From contig NC_135134.1 in NCBI RefSeq assembly GCF_051014445.1, positions 6,973,672 to 7,037,671 on the forward strand: a DNA stretch of 64,000 nucleotides, written 5' to 3'. Position 1 is the stretch's first letter; the number at the start of each line of letters is the position of its first letter. This stretch comes from Colletes latitarsis. Its lineage: Eukaryota; Arthropoda; Insecta; Hymenoptera; Colletidae. Below are positions 13,501 to 26,820 of the stretch, piece by piece. A model generated the notes under the pieces. The model searched no databases, was not told the DNA's origin, and saw nothing but the letters and a program-made list of their open reading frames with translations. The position numbers were made by a program, and so were the translations under genes.

Positions 13501-16407
13501 AAAAAACGCAGGATCTGTTCAAGAAGTATGTGAAGAATGCGAAAGTATGAGACTGATGAGGGCAAATCCTAGACCTAACCTAGACATAACATGCGATATC
13601 CTTTAAAATATTGACAGAGCCTGGGTTTCATGGACTGTTTCAGTGTGGTACCACATTACCACGTGATTCAAACCAGAAAAAACCAAGGATCTGTACAACA
13701 AGTATGTGAAACATGCGAAAGTTGAGTCTGATGAGGGCAAATCCCAGGCCTAACCTAGATCTAACATTGTGTATCCTCTAAAATATTGTTCGTATCCAGG
13801 TTTAATTAACTGCTTCAGTGTGGTACCACATTACTACGTGATCCAATCCAGAAAAGTCCAAGGATCTGGCCAACAAGTATGACAAATATGCGAAAGTATG
13901 AGCCTGATGAGAGCAAATCCCAGACCAAACCTGGACATAACATGCGTTATCCTCTAAAATATTGATCGAAACCAGGTTTAGTGGACTGTTTCAGTGTGGT
14001 ACCACATTACTGCCTGATCCAATCCAGAAAAAGCCCAGGATCTGTTCAACAAGTATGTGAAAAATGCGAAAGTATGAGCCTGATGAGGGCAAATCCTAGA
14101 CCTAACCCAGACCTAACATGCGTTATCCTCTAAAATATTTATCAAGACCAGGTTTAATTGAATGTTTTAGTGTGGTACCTCATTACTACGCGATCCAAAC
14201 CAGACAAAACCCAGGATCTGTTCAAAAAGTATGTGAGGTATGCGAAAGTATGAGTCTGAGGAGGGCAAGTCCCAGGCCTAACCTAGACATAACATGCGTT
14301 ATCCTCTAAAATATTGATCGAAACCAGGTTTAGTGGACTGTTTCAGTGTGGTACCACATTACTGCGTGATCCAAACCAGAAAAAACCCAGGATCTGTTCA
14401 ACAAGTATGTGAAAAACACGAAAGTATGAGCTTGATGCGGGCAAATCCCAGGCCTAACCGAGACCTAACATGCGTTATCCTCAAAAATATTGATCAAAAC
14501 CACGTTTAATCGACTGTTTCAGTCTGGTACCACATTACTACGTGATCCAAACCAGAAAAAACCCAGGATCTGTTCAACAAGTATGTGAGGTATTCGAAAG
14601 TATGAGTCTGAGGAGGGCAAGTCCCAGGCCTAACCTAGACATAACATGCGTTATCCTCTAAAATATTGATCGAAACCAGGTTTAGTGGACTGTATCAGTG
14701 TGGTACCACATTGCTACCTGATACAAACCAGAAAAAACCCAGGATCTGTTCAACAAGTATGTGAAGAATGCGAAAGTATGAGTCCGATGAGGGAAAATCC
14801 CGGATCTATCCCTGACATAACTTGCGTTATCCTCTAAAATATTGTTCGTAACCAGGTTTAATGGACTGTTTCGGTGTGGTACCACATTACTACGTAATCC
14901 AAACCAGATAAAGCCCAGAACCTGGCCATCAAGTATGAGAAAAATGCGAAAGTACGAGCCTGATGAGAGCAAATCCCAGACCTAACCTAGACCTAACATG
15001 AATTATTCTCTAAAATATTGATCGAAACCAGGTTTAATGGACTGTTTCAGTGTGGTACCACGTTACTACGTGATCCAATCCAGAAAAGGCCCAGGATCTA
15101 GCCATCATGTATGAGAAATATGCGAAAGACTGAGCCTGATGAGAGCAAATCCCAGACCTAACCTAGACGTAACATGAATTATTCACTAACATATTGATCG
15201 AAACCAGGTTTCATGGACTGTTTCAGTGTGGTACCACATTGCTACGTGATCCAAACCAGAAAAAACCCAGGATCTGTTCAACAAGTATGTGAAAAACGCG
15301 AATGTATGAGCCTGATGAGGGCAAATCCCAGAACAATCCCAGACATAACTTGCGTTATCCTCTGAAATATTGATCGAAACCAGGTTTAATTGACTGTTTC
15401 AGTGTGGTACGACATTACTACGTGATTCAAACCAGAAAAAACCCAGGATCTGTTCAACAAGTATGTCAAAAACGCGACAGTATGAGCCTGATGAGGGCAA
15501 ATCCCAGACCTATCCCAGACAGAACATGCGTTATCCTCTAAAATATTGACGGAAACCAGGTTTAATTGACTGTTTCAGTGTGGTAGCACATTACTACGTG
15601 ATCCAAACCAGAAATAACACTGGAACTGTTCAACTAGTATGTGAAGTATGCGAAAGTATGAGACTGATGGGTGAAACTACAAGGCCTAACCTAGACCTAA
15701 CATGCGTTATCCTCAAAAATATTGATCGAAACCGGGTTTAATGGACTGTTTCAGTGTGGTACCACATTACAACGTGATCCAATCCAGAAATAGCCCAGGA
15801 TCTAGCCATGAAGTATTAGAAATATGCGAAAGTATGAGCCTGATGAGGGCAAATCCTAGACCTTACCCAGACCTAACATGCGTTATCCTCTAAAATATTT
15901 ATCAAGACCAGGTTTAATTGACTGTTTCAGTGTGGTACCACATTACTACGTGATCCAAACCAGAAATATCCCAGGAACTGTTCAACTAGTATGTGAAGTA
16001 TGCGAAGCTATGAGTCTGATGAGTGAAAATCCCAGGCCTAAACTAAACATAACAAACATTATCCTCTAAAATATTGATCGAAACCAGGTTTAGTGGTCTG
16101 TTTCAGTGTGGTACCACATTACTGCGTGATCCCAACCAGAGAAAACCCAGGATCTGTTCAACAAGTATGTGAAAAATGGGAAAGTATGCCCCTGATGAGG
16201 GCAAATCACAGACCTATCCCAGACCTAACTTGCGTTGTTCTCTAAAATATTGATGGAAACCAGGTTTAATTGACTGTTTCAGTGTGGTAGCACATTACTA
16301 CGTGATCCAAACCAGAAGTAACCCAGGAACTGTTCAACTAGTATGTGAAGTATGCGAAAGTATGAGACTGATGAGTGAAACTCCCAGGCCTAACCTAGAC
16401 CTAACAT

Positions 16408-17048
16408 GCGTTATCCTCAAAAATATTGATCGAAACCAGGTTTTATGGACTGTTTCAGTGCGGTACCACATTACAACGTGATCGAATCCAGAAATAGGCC
16501 AGGATCTAGCCATGAAGTATTAGAAATATGCGAAAGTATGAGCCTGATGTGGGCAAATCCTAGACCTTACCCAGACCTAACATGCGTTATCCTCTAAAAT
16601 ATTTATCAAGACCAGGTTTAATTGAATGTTTCAGTGTGGTACCACATTACTACCTGATCTAAACCAGAAATAACCCAGGATCTGTTTAACAAGTATGTGA
16701 AGAATGCGAAGGTATTAGTCCGATGAGGGAAAATCCCGGATCTATCCCAGACATAACTTGCGTTATCCTCTAAAATATTGATCGCAACCAGGTTTAATGG
16801 ACTGTTTCGGTATGGTACCACATTACTACGTGATCCAATCCAGAAAAAACCATCGATCAGGTCAACATGTATGTTAAAACTGCGAAAGTATGACCCTAAT
16901 GGGGGCAAATCCCAGGCCTAACCTTGACCAAACATGCGTTATCCTCTAAAATATAGATCGAAACCAGGTTTAATGGACTGTTTCAGTCTGGTAACACATT
17001 ACTACGTGATCCAAACCAGAAAAAACCCAGGATCTGTTCAACAAGTAT
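16408..17048 (+). repeat. Duplicated satellite block (pairs with 18,518-19,158)
   Basis: About 640 bp matching 18,518-19,158 at an offset of 2,110 bp (12 monomers), including the private CAGTGCGGTACCACATTACA, GGTATTAGTCCGATGAGG and AAACATGCGTTATCCTCTAA followed by ATATAGATCG. Only a handful of differences were noticed. Confidence 0.85.
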
Positions 17049-17397
17049 GCGAAAAACGCGACAGTATGAGCCTGATGAGGGCAAATCCCAGACCTATCCC
17101 AGACCTATCTTGCGTTATCCTCTAAAATATTGATCGAAACCAGGTTTAATTGACTGTTTCAGTGTGGTACCACATTACTACGTGATTCAAACCAGAAAAA
17201 ACCCAGGATCTGTTCAACAAGTATGTGAAAAACGCGACAGTACGAGCCTGATGAGGGCAAATCCCAGAACTATCCCAGACATAACATGCGTTATCCTATA
17301 AAATATTGATCGAAACAAGGTTGAGTGGACTGTTTCAGTGTGGTACCACATTACTGCGTGATCCAAACCAGAAAGAACCCAGGATCTGTTCAACAAA

Positions 17398-18510
17398 TAT
17401 GTGAAAAATGCGAATGTATGACCCTGATGAGGGCAAATCCCAGACCTATCCCAGACAGAACATGCGTTATCCTCTAAAATATTGATCGAAACCAGGTTTA
17501 ATGGACTGTTTCACTGTGGTACCACATTACTACGTGATCCAAACCAGAAAAAACCCTCGGTCAGGTCAACATGTATGTTAAAACTGCGTAAGCATGTGCC
17601 TGATGAGGGCAAATCCCAGACCTATCCCAGACCTAACTTGCGTTATCCACTAAAATATTGATCGAAACCAGTTTTAATTGACTGTTTCAGTGTGGTACTA
17701 CGTTACTACGTGATCCAATCCAGAAAAAGCCAAGGATCTAGCCATGAAGTATGAGAAATATGAAATGTATGAGCCTCACGGGGGCAAATCCTAGACCTAA
17801 CCCAGACCTAACATGCGTTATCCTCTAAAATATTTATCAAGACCAGGTTTAATTGTTTGTTTCAGTGTGGTACCACATTACTACGTGATCCAATCCAGAA
17901 ACAGCCAGGGATCTGTTCAACAAGTATGTGAAAAACTCGAAAATATGACCCTGATGTGGGCAAATCCCAGACCTATCCCAGACCTAACTTGCGTCAACCT
18001 ATAAAATATTGATCGAAACTAGGTTTCATTGACTGTTTCAGTGTCGTACCACATTACAACGTGATCCAATCCAGAAATAGCCCAGGATCTAGCCATGAAG
18101 TATGAGAAATATGCGAAATTATGAGCCAGATGAGGGCAAATCCTAGACCTAACCCAGACCTAACATGCGTTACCCTCTAAAATATACGCCGTATCCAGGT
18201 TTAATTAACTGTTTCAGTGTGGTACCACGTTACTACGTGATACAATCCAGAAAAATGCAAGGGTCTGGCCAACAAGTATGAGAAATATGCGATAGTATGA
18301 GTCTGATGAGGGCAAATCCCAGGCCTAACCTAGACCTGACATACGTTATCCTCTAAAATATTGATCGAAACCAGGTTTAATCAACTGTTACAGTGTGGTA
18401 CCACATTACTACCTGATCCAAACCAGAAAAATCCAGGATCTGCTCAACAAGTATGTGATGAATGCGAAAGTATGAGTCTGATGAGGGCAGATCTCAGACA
18501 AATCCCAGAC
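17398..18510 (+). repeat. Duplicated satellite block (pairs with 19,156-20,268)
   Basis: About 1.1 kb recurs at 19,156-20,268 with an offset of 1,758 bp (10 monomers). Shared private marks include GTAAGCATGTGCCTGATG, TTGCGTCAACCTATAAAA and AATATACGCCGTATCC. Since the preceding block pair has an offset of 12 monomers, the two duplications meet at about 17.4/19.16 kb with a two-monomer difference, so they are either separate events or one event followed by a two-monomer gain or loss. Confidence 0.85.
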
Positions 18511-20360
18511 CTAACCTGCGTTATCCTCAAAAATATTGATCGAAACCAGGTTTTATGGACTGTTTCAGTGCGGTACCACATTACAACGTGATCGAATCCA
18601 GAAATAGGCCAGGATCTAGCCATGAAGTATTAGAAATATGCGAAAGTATGAGCCTGATGAGGGCAAATCCTACACCTTACCCAGACCTAACATGCGTTAT
18701 CCTCTAAAATATTTATCAAGACCAGGTTTAATTGAATGTTTCAGTGTGGTACCACATTACTACCTGATCTAAACCAGAAATAACCCAGGATCTGTTTAAC
18801 AAGTATGTGAAGAATGCGAAGGTATTAGTCCGATGAGGGAAAATCCCGGATCTATCCCAGACATAACTTGCGTTATCCTCTAAAATATTGATCGCAACCA
18901 GGTTTAATGGACTGTTTCGGTATGGTACCACATTACTACGTGATCCAATCCAGAAAAAACCATCGATCAGGTCAACATGTATGTTAAAACTGCGAAAGTA
19001 TGACCCTAATGGGGGCAAATCCCAGGCCAAACCTTGACCAAACATGCGTTATCCTCTAAAATATAGATCGAAACCAGGTTTAATGGACTGTTTCAGTCTG
19101 GTAACACATTACTACGTGATCCAAACCAGAAAAAACCCAGGATCTGTTCAACAAGTATGTGAAAAACGCGAATGTATGACCCTGATGAGGGCAAATCCCA
19201 GACCTATCCCAGACAGAACATGCGTTATCCTCTAAAATATTGATCGAAACCTGGTTTAATGGACTGTTTCACTGTGGTACCACATTAGTACGTGATCCAA
19301 ACCAGAAAAAACCCTCGGTCAGGTCAACATGTATGTTAAAACTGCGTAAGCATGTGCCTGATGAGGGCAAATCCCAGACCTATCCCAGACCTAACTTGCG
19401 TTATCCACTAAAATATTGATCGAAACCAGTTTTAATTGACTGTTTCAGTGTGGTACTACGTTACTACGTGATCCAATCCAGAAAAAGCCAAGGATCTAGC
19501 CATGAAGTATGAGAAATATGAAATGTATGAGCCTCACGGGGGCAAATCCTAGACCTAACCCAGACCTAACATGCGTTATCCTCTAAAATATTTATCAAGA
19601 CCAGGTTTAATTGTTTGTTTCAGTGTGGTACCACATTACTACGTGATCCAATCCAGAAACAGCCAGGGATCTGTTCAACAAGTATGTGAAAAACTCGAAA
19701 ATATGACCCTGATGTGGGCAAATCCCAGACCTATCCCAGACCTAACTTGCGTCAACCTATAAAATATTGATCGAAACCAGGTTTCATTGACTGTTTCAGT
19801 GTCGTACCACATTACAACGTGATCCAATCCAGAAATAGCCCAGGATCTAGCCATGAAGTATGAGAAATATGCGAAATTATGAGCCAGATGAGGGCAAATC
19901 CTAGACCTAACCCAGACCTAACATGCGTTACCCTCTAAAATATACGCCGTATCCAGGTTTAATTAACTGTTTCAGTGTGGTACCACGTTACTACGTGATA
20001 CAATCCAGAGAAATGCAAGGATCTGGCCAACAAGTATGAGAAATATGCGATAGTATGAGTCTGATGAGGGCAAATCCCTGGTCTAACCTAGACCTAACAT
20101 GCGTTATCCTTTAAAGTATTGATCGAAACCAGGTTTAGTCAATTGTTACAGTGTGGTACCACATCACTACCTGATCCGAACCAGAAAAATCCAGGATCTG
20201 TTCAACAAGTATGTGATGAATGCGAAAGTATGAGTCTGATGAGGGCAGATCTCAGACAAATCCCAGACCTAACCTTCGTTATCCAATAAAATATTGATCG
20301 AGACCAGGATTAATCGACTGTTTCAGTGTGGTACCACATTACTAGCTGATCCAAACCAGA

Positions 20361-20840
20361 AAAAACACAGGATCTGTTCAACAAGTATGTGAAAAACTCG
20401 AAAATATGACCCTGATGTGGGCAAATCCCAGACCTATCCCAGACCTAACTTGCGTCAACCTATAAAATATTGATCGAAACCAGGTTTCATTGACTGCTTC
20501 AGTGTCGTACCACATTACAACGTGATCCAATCCAGAAATAGCCCAGGATCTAGCCATGAAGTATGAGAAATATGCGAAATTATGAGCCAGATGAGGGCAA
20601 ATCCTAGACCTAACCCAGACCTAACATGCGTTATCCTCTAAAATATTGGCCGTATCCAGGTTTAATTAACTGTTTCAGTGTGGTACCACGTTACTACGTG
20701 ATACAATCCAGAAAAATGCAAGGGTCTGGCCAACAAGTATGAGAAATATGCGATAGTATGAGTCTGATGAGGGCAAATCCCAGGCCTAACCTAGACCTGA
20801 CATACGTTATCCTCTAAAATATTGATCGAAACCAGGTTTA
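20361..20840 (+). repeat. 8-mer-offset duplicated block (pairs with 21,770-22,249)
   Basis: About 480 bp recurs 1,409 bp downstream (8 monomers). Shared marks include AAAAACACAGGATCTG, GAAAAACTCGAAAATATGAC and AAATATTGGCCGTATCC. Versions of the same monomers also sit at 17.9-18.4 and 19.7-20.1 kb, so this stretch has been copied at least four times. Confidence 0.85.
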
Positions 20841-23090
20841 ATCGACTGTTTCAGTGTGGTACCACATTACTACCTGATCCAAACCAGAAATAACCCAGGA
20901 ACTGTTCAACTAGTATGTGAAGTATGCGAAAGTATGAGACTGATGAGTGAAACTCCCAGAACTAACCTAGACCTAATATGCGTTATCCTCAAAAATATTG
21001 ATCGAAACCAGGTTTAATGGACTGTTTCAGTGTGGTACCACATTACAACGTGATCCAATCCAGAAATAGCCCAGAATCTAGCCATGAAGTATAAGAAATA
21101 TGCGAAAGTATGAGTCTGATGAGGGCAAATCCCAGGCCTAACCTAGACCTAACATGCGTTATCCTCTTAAATATTGATCGAAACCAGGTCTGATGGACTG
21201 TTTCAGTGTGGTACCACATTAGTACGTGATCCAAACCAGAAAAAGCCAGGGATCTGTTCAACAAGCATGTGAAACACGCGAAAATATGACACTGATGAGG
21301 GCAATTCCCAGACCTATCCCAAACCTAACTTGCGTCAACCTAAGAAATATTGATCGAAACCAGGTTTCATTGACTGTTTCAGTGTGGTACCACATTACTA
21401 CGTGATCCAAACCAGAAAAAAACCCAGAATCTGTTCAACAAGTATGTGATGTATGCGAAAGTATGAGTCTGATGAGGGCAAATCCCAGGCCTAACCTAGA
21501 CATAACGTGCGTTGTCCAATAAAATATTGATCGAGACCAGGATTAATCGACTGTTTCAGTGTGGTACCACATTACTACGTCATCCAATACAGAAAAAGCC
21601 CAGGATCTGGCCAACAAGTATGAGAAATATGCGAAAGTATGAGCCAGATGAGGGCAAATCCTAGACCTAACCCAGACCTAACATGCATTATCATCTAAAA
21701 TATTGATCGAAACCAGGTTTAATCGACTGTTTCAGTGTGGTACCACATTACTACCTGATCCAAACCAGAAAAAACACAGGATCTGTTCAACAAGTATGTG
21801 AAAAACTCGAAAATATGACCCTGATGTGGGCAAATCCCAGACCTATCCCAGACCTAACATGCGTCAACCTATAAAATATTGATCGGAACCAGGTTTCATT
21901 GACTGCTTCAGTGTCGTACCACATTACAACGTGATCCAATCCAGAAATAGCCCAGGATCTAGCCATGAAGTATGAGAAATATGCGAAATTATGAGCCAGA
22001 TGAGGGCAAATCCTAGACCTAACCCAGACCTAACATGCGTTATCCTCTAAAATATTGGCCGTATCCAGGTTTAATTAACTGTTTCAGTGTGGTACCACGT
22101 TACTACGTGATACAATCCAGAAAAATGCAAGGGTCTGGCCAACAAGTATGAGAAATATGCGATAGTATGAGTCTGATGAGGGCAAATCCCAGGCCTAACC
22201 TAGACCTGACATACGTTATCCTCTAAAATATTGATCGAAACCAGGTTTAATCAACTGTTACAGTGTGGTACCACATTACTACCTGATCCAAACCAGAAAA
22301 ATCCAGGATCTGCTCAACAAGTATGTGATGAATGCGAAAGTATGAGTCTGATGAGGGCAGATCTCAGACAAATCCCAGACCTAACCTGCGTTATCCAATA
22401 AAATATTGATCGAGACCAGGATTAATCGACTGTTTCAGTGTGGTACCACATAACTACGTGATCCAATACAGAAAAAGCCCAGGATCTGGCCAACAAGTAT
22501 GAGAAATATGCGAAAGTATGAGCCAGATGAGGGCAAATCCTAGACCTAACCCAGACCTAACATGCATCATCATCTAAAATATTGATCGAAACCAGCTCTG
22601 ATGGACTGTTTCAGTGTGGTACCACATTAGTACGTGATCCAAACCAGAAAAAGCCAGGGATCTGTTCAACAAGCATGTGAAAGACGCGAAAATATGACAC
22701 TGATGAGGGCAATTCCCAGACCTATCCCAGACCTAACTTGCGTCAACCTAAGAAATATTGATCGAAACCAGGTTTCATTGACTGTTTCAGTGTGGTACCA
22801 CATTACTACGTGATCCAAACCAGAAAAAAACCCAGAATCTGTTCAACATGTATGTGATGTATGCGAAAGTATGAGTCTGATGAGGCCAAATCCCAGGCCT
22901 AACCTAGACCTAGCATGAGTTATCCTCTAAAATATTGTTCGAGACCAGGATTAATCGACTGCTTCAGTGTAGTACCACATGACTACGTGATCCAATCCAG
23001 AAAAAGCCCAGGATCTGGCCAACAAGTATGAGGAATATGCGAAAGTATGACCCTGATGAGGGCAAGTCCCAGGCCTAAACTAGACGTAAC

Positions 23091-24212
23091 ATGCGTTGTC
23101 CTCTAAAAGATTGATGGAAACCAGATTTAATTGACTGTTCCAGTGTGGTAGCACATTACCACGTGATCCATACCAGAAAAAGCCCAGGAGCTGTTCAACA
23201 AGTATGTGGAGAATGCCAAAGTACGAGCCTGATGAGAGCAAATCCCAGACCTAACCTAGACCTAACATGGGTTATTCCCTAAAATATTGATCGAAACAAG
23301 GTTTAATAAGACTGTTTCAGTGTGGTACCATTTTGCTACGTTATCCAATGCAGAAAAAACCATCGATCAGGACAACATGTATGTTAAAACTGCGAATGTA
23401 TGACCCTGATGAGGGCAAATCCCAGAACTAACCTAGACCTAACATGTGTTATCCTCTAAAATAATAATTGAAACCAGGTTTAATGGTCTGCTTCAGTGTG
23501 GTACCACATTACTACGTGATCCAAACCAGAAAAAACCCAGGATCTGTTCAACAAGTGTGTGAAGAACGCGAAAGTACGAGCCTGATGAGGGCAAATCCCA
23601 GACCTATCCCAGACCTAAATTGCGTTATCCTCTAAAATATTGATCGAAACCAGGTTTGATGGACTGTTTCAGTGTGGCACCACATTAGTACGTGATCCAA
23701 ACCAGAAAAAGACAGGGATCTGTTCAACAAGTATGTGAAAAACGCGAAAATATGACCCTGATGAGGGCAAATCCTACACCTTACCCAGACCTAACATGCG
23801 TTATCCTCTAAAATAATTATCAAGACCAGGTTTAATTGAATGTTTCAGTGTGGTACCACATTACTACGTGATCCAAACCAGAAAAAACCCAGGATCCGTT
23901 CAACAAGTATGTGAAGAATGCGAAAGTATGAGTCTGATGAGGGCAAATCCTAGACCTATCCCAGACCCACCATGCGTTATCCTCAAAAATATTGATCGAA
24001 ACCAGGTTTAATCGACTGTTTCAGTGTGGTACCACATTAGTACGTGATCCAAACCGGAAAAAAACCCAGGATCTGTTCAACAAGTATGTGAAGTATGCGA
24101 AAGTATGAGTCTGATGAGGGCAAATCCCAGGCCTAACCTAGACCTAACATGCGTTATCCTCTAAATTATTGATCTAAACCAGGTTTGATGGACTGTTTCA
24201 GTGTGGTACCAC
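23091..24212 (+). repeat. 11-mer-offset duplicated block (pairs with 25,030-26,151)
   Basis: About 1.12 kb recurs at an offset of 1,939 bp (11 monomers), with nearly identical sequence from TGCGTTGTCCTCTAAAAGAT through ATTATTGATCTAAACCAGG. Inside copy 1 the last three monomers are themselves repeated about 528 bp further on (24.17-24.55 kb), so a 3-mer expansion is nested next to the 11-mer one. Confidence 0.85.
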
Positions 24213-26820
24213 ATTAGTACGTGATCCAAACCAGAAAAAGACAGGGATCTGTTCAACAAGTATGTGAAAAACGCGAAAATATGACCCTGATGAGGGCAAA
24301 TCCTACACCTTACCCAGACCTAACATGCGTTATCCTCTAAAATATTTATCAAGACCAGGTTTAATTGAATGTTTCAGTGTGGTACCACAATACTACGTGA
24401 TCCAAACCAGAAAAAACCCAGGATCCGTTCAACAAGTATGTGAAGAATGCGAAAGTATGAGTCTGATGAGGGCAAATCCTAGACCTATCCCAGACCCACC
24501 ATGCGTTATCCTCAAAAATATTGATCGAAACCAGGTTTAATCGACTGTTTCAGTGTGGTACCACATTACTACGTGATCCAAACCGGAAAAAAACCCAGGA
24601 TCTGTTCAACAAGTATGAGAAATATGCGAAAGTTTGAGCCAGATGACGGCAAATCCTAGACCTAACCTAGACCTAACATGCGTTATTCTCTAAAATATTG
24701 ATCGAAACCAGGTTTAATGGACTGTCTCAGTGTGGTACCACATTACTACGTGACCCAAGCCAGAAAAAACCCAGGACCCGGTCAACAAGTATGTGAAAAA
24801 TACGACAATATGACCCTGATGAGGGCAAATCCCAGACCTATCCCAGACCTAACTTGCGTTATCCTCAAAAATATTCATCGAAACTGGGTTTAATCGACTG
24901 TCTCAGTGTGGTACCACATTACTACTTGATCCAAACCAGAAAAAGCCCAGAATCTGGCCATCAAGTATGAGAAATATGCGAAAGTACGAGCCTGATGAGG
25001 GCAAATCCCAGACCTATCCCAGACCAAACATGCGTTGTCCTCTAAAAGATTGATGGAAACCAGATTTAATTGACTGTTCCAGTGTGGTAGCACATTACCA
25101 CGTGATCCATACCAGAAAAAGCCCAGGAGCTGTTCAACAAGTATGTGGAGAATGCCAAAGTACGAGCCTGATGAGAGCAAATCCCAGACCTAACCTAGAC
25201 CTAACATGGGTTATTCCCTAAAATATTGATCGAAACAAGGTTTAATAAGACTGTTTCAGTGTGGTACCATTTTGCTACGTTATCCAATGCAGAAAAAACC
25301 ATCGATCAGGACAACATGTATGTTAAAACTGCGAATGTATGACCCTGATGAGGGCAAATCCCAGAACTAACCTAGACCTAACATGTGTTATCCTCTAAAA
25401 TAATAATTGAAACCAGGTTTAATGGTCTGCTTCAGTGTGGTACCACATTACTACGTGATCCAAACCAGAAAAAACCCAGGATCTGTTCAACAAGTGTGTG
25501 AAGAACGCGAAAGTACGAGCCTGATGAGGGCAAATCCCAGACCTATCCCAGACCTAAATTGCGTTATCCTCTAAAATATTGATCGAAACCAGGTTTGATG
25601 GACTGTTTCAGTGTGGCACCACATTAGTACGTGATCCAAACCAGAAAAAGACAGGGATCTGTTCAACAAGTATGTGAAAAACGCGAAAATATGACCCTGA
25701 TGAGGGCAAATCCTACACCTTACCCAGACCTAACATGCGTTATCCTCTAAAATATTTATCAAGACCAGGTTTAATTGAATGTTTCAGTGTGGTACCACAT
25801 TACTACGTGATCCAAACCAGAAAAAACCCAGGATCCGTTCAACAAGTATGTGAAGAATGCGAAAGTATGAGTCTGATGAGGGCAAATCCTAGACCTATCC
25901 CAGACCCACCATGCGTTATCCTCAAAAATATTGATCGAAACCAGGTTTAATCGACTGTTTCAGTGTGGTACCACATTAGTACGTGATCCAAACCGGAAAA
26001 AAACCCAGGATCTGTTCAACAAGTATGTGAAGTATGCGAAAGTATGAGTCTGATGAGGGCAAATCCCAGGCCTAACCTAGACCCAACATGCGTTATCCTC
26101 TAAATTATTGATCTAAACCAGGTTTGATGGACTGTTTCAGTGTGGTACCACATTAGGACGTGATCCAAACCAGAAAAAGCCAGGGATCAGTTCAACAAGT
26201 ATGTGAGAAACACGGAGGTATGACCCTGATGAGCGCAAATCCTAGACCTAACCCAGACCTAACATGCGTTATCCTCTAAAATATTTATCAAGACCAGGTT
26301 TAATTGAATGTTTCGGTGTGGTACCACATTACTATGTGATCCAAACCAGAAAAAAACCCAGGATCTGTTCAACAAGTATGTGAAGTATGCGAAAGTATGA
26401 GACTGATGAGCGAAACTCCCAGGCCTAACCTAGACCTAACATGCGTTATCCTCAAAAATATTGATCGAAACCAGGTTTAATGGACTGTTACAGTGTGGTA
26501 CCACATTACAACGTGATCCAATCCAGAAATAGCCCAGGATCTAGCCATGAAGTATTAGAAATATGCGAAAGTATGAGCCTGATGAGGGCAAATCCTAGAC
26601 CTTACCCAGACCTAACATGCGTTATCCTCTAAAATATTTATCAAGACCAGGTTTAATTGAATGTTTCAGTGTGGTACCACATTACTACGTGATCCAAACC
26701 AGAAAAAACCCAGGATCCGTTCAACAAGTATGTGAAGAATGCGAAAGTATGAGTCTGATGAGGGCAAATCCCAGACCTATCCCAGACCTAACATGCATTA
26801 CCCTCAAAAATATTGATCGA

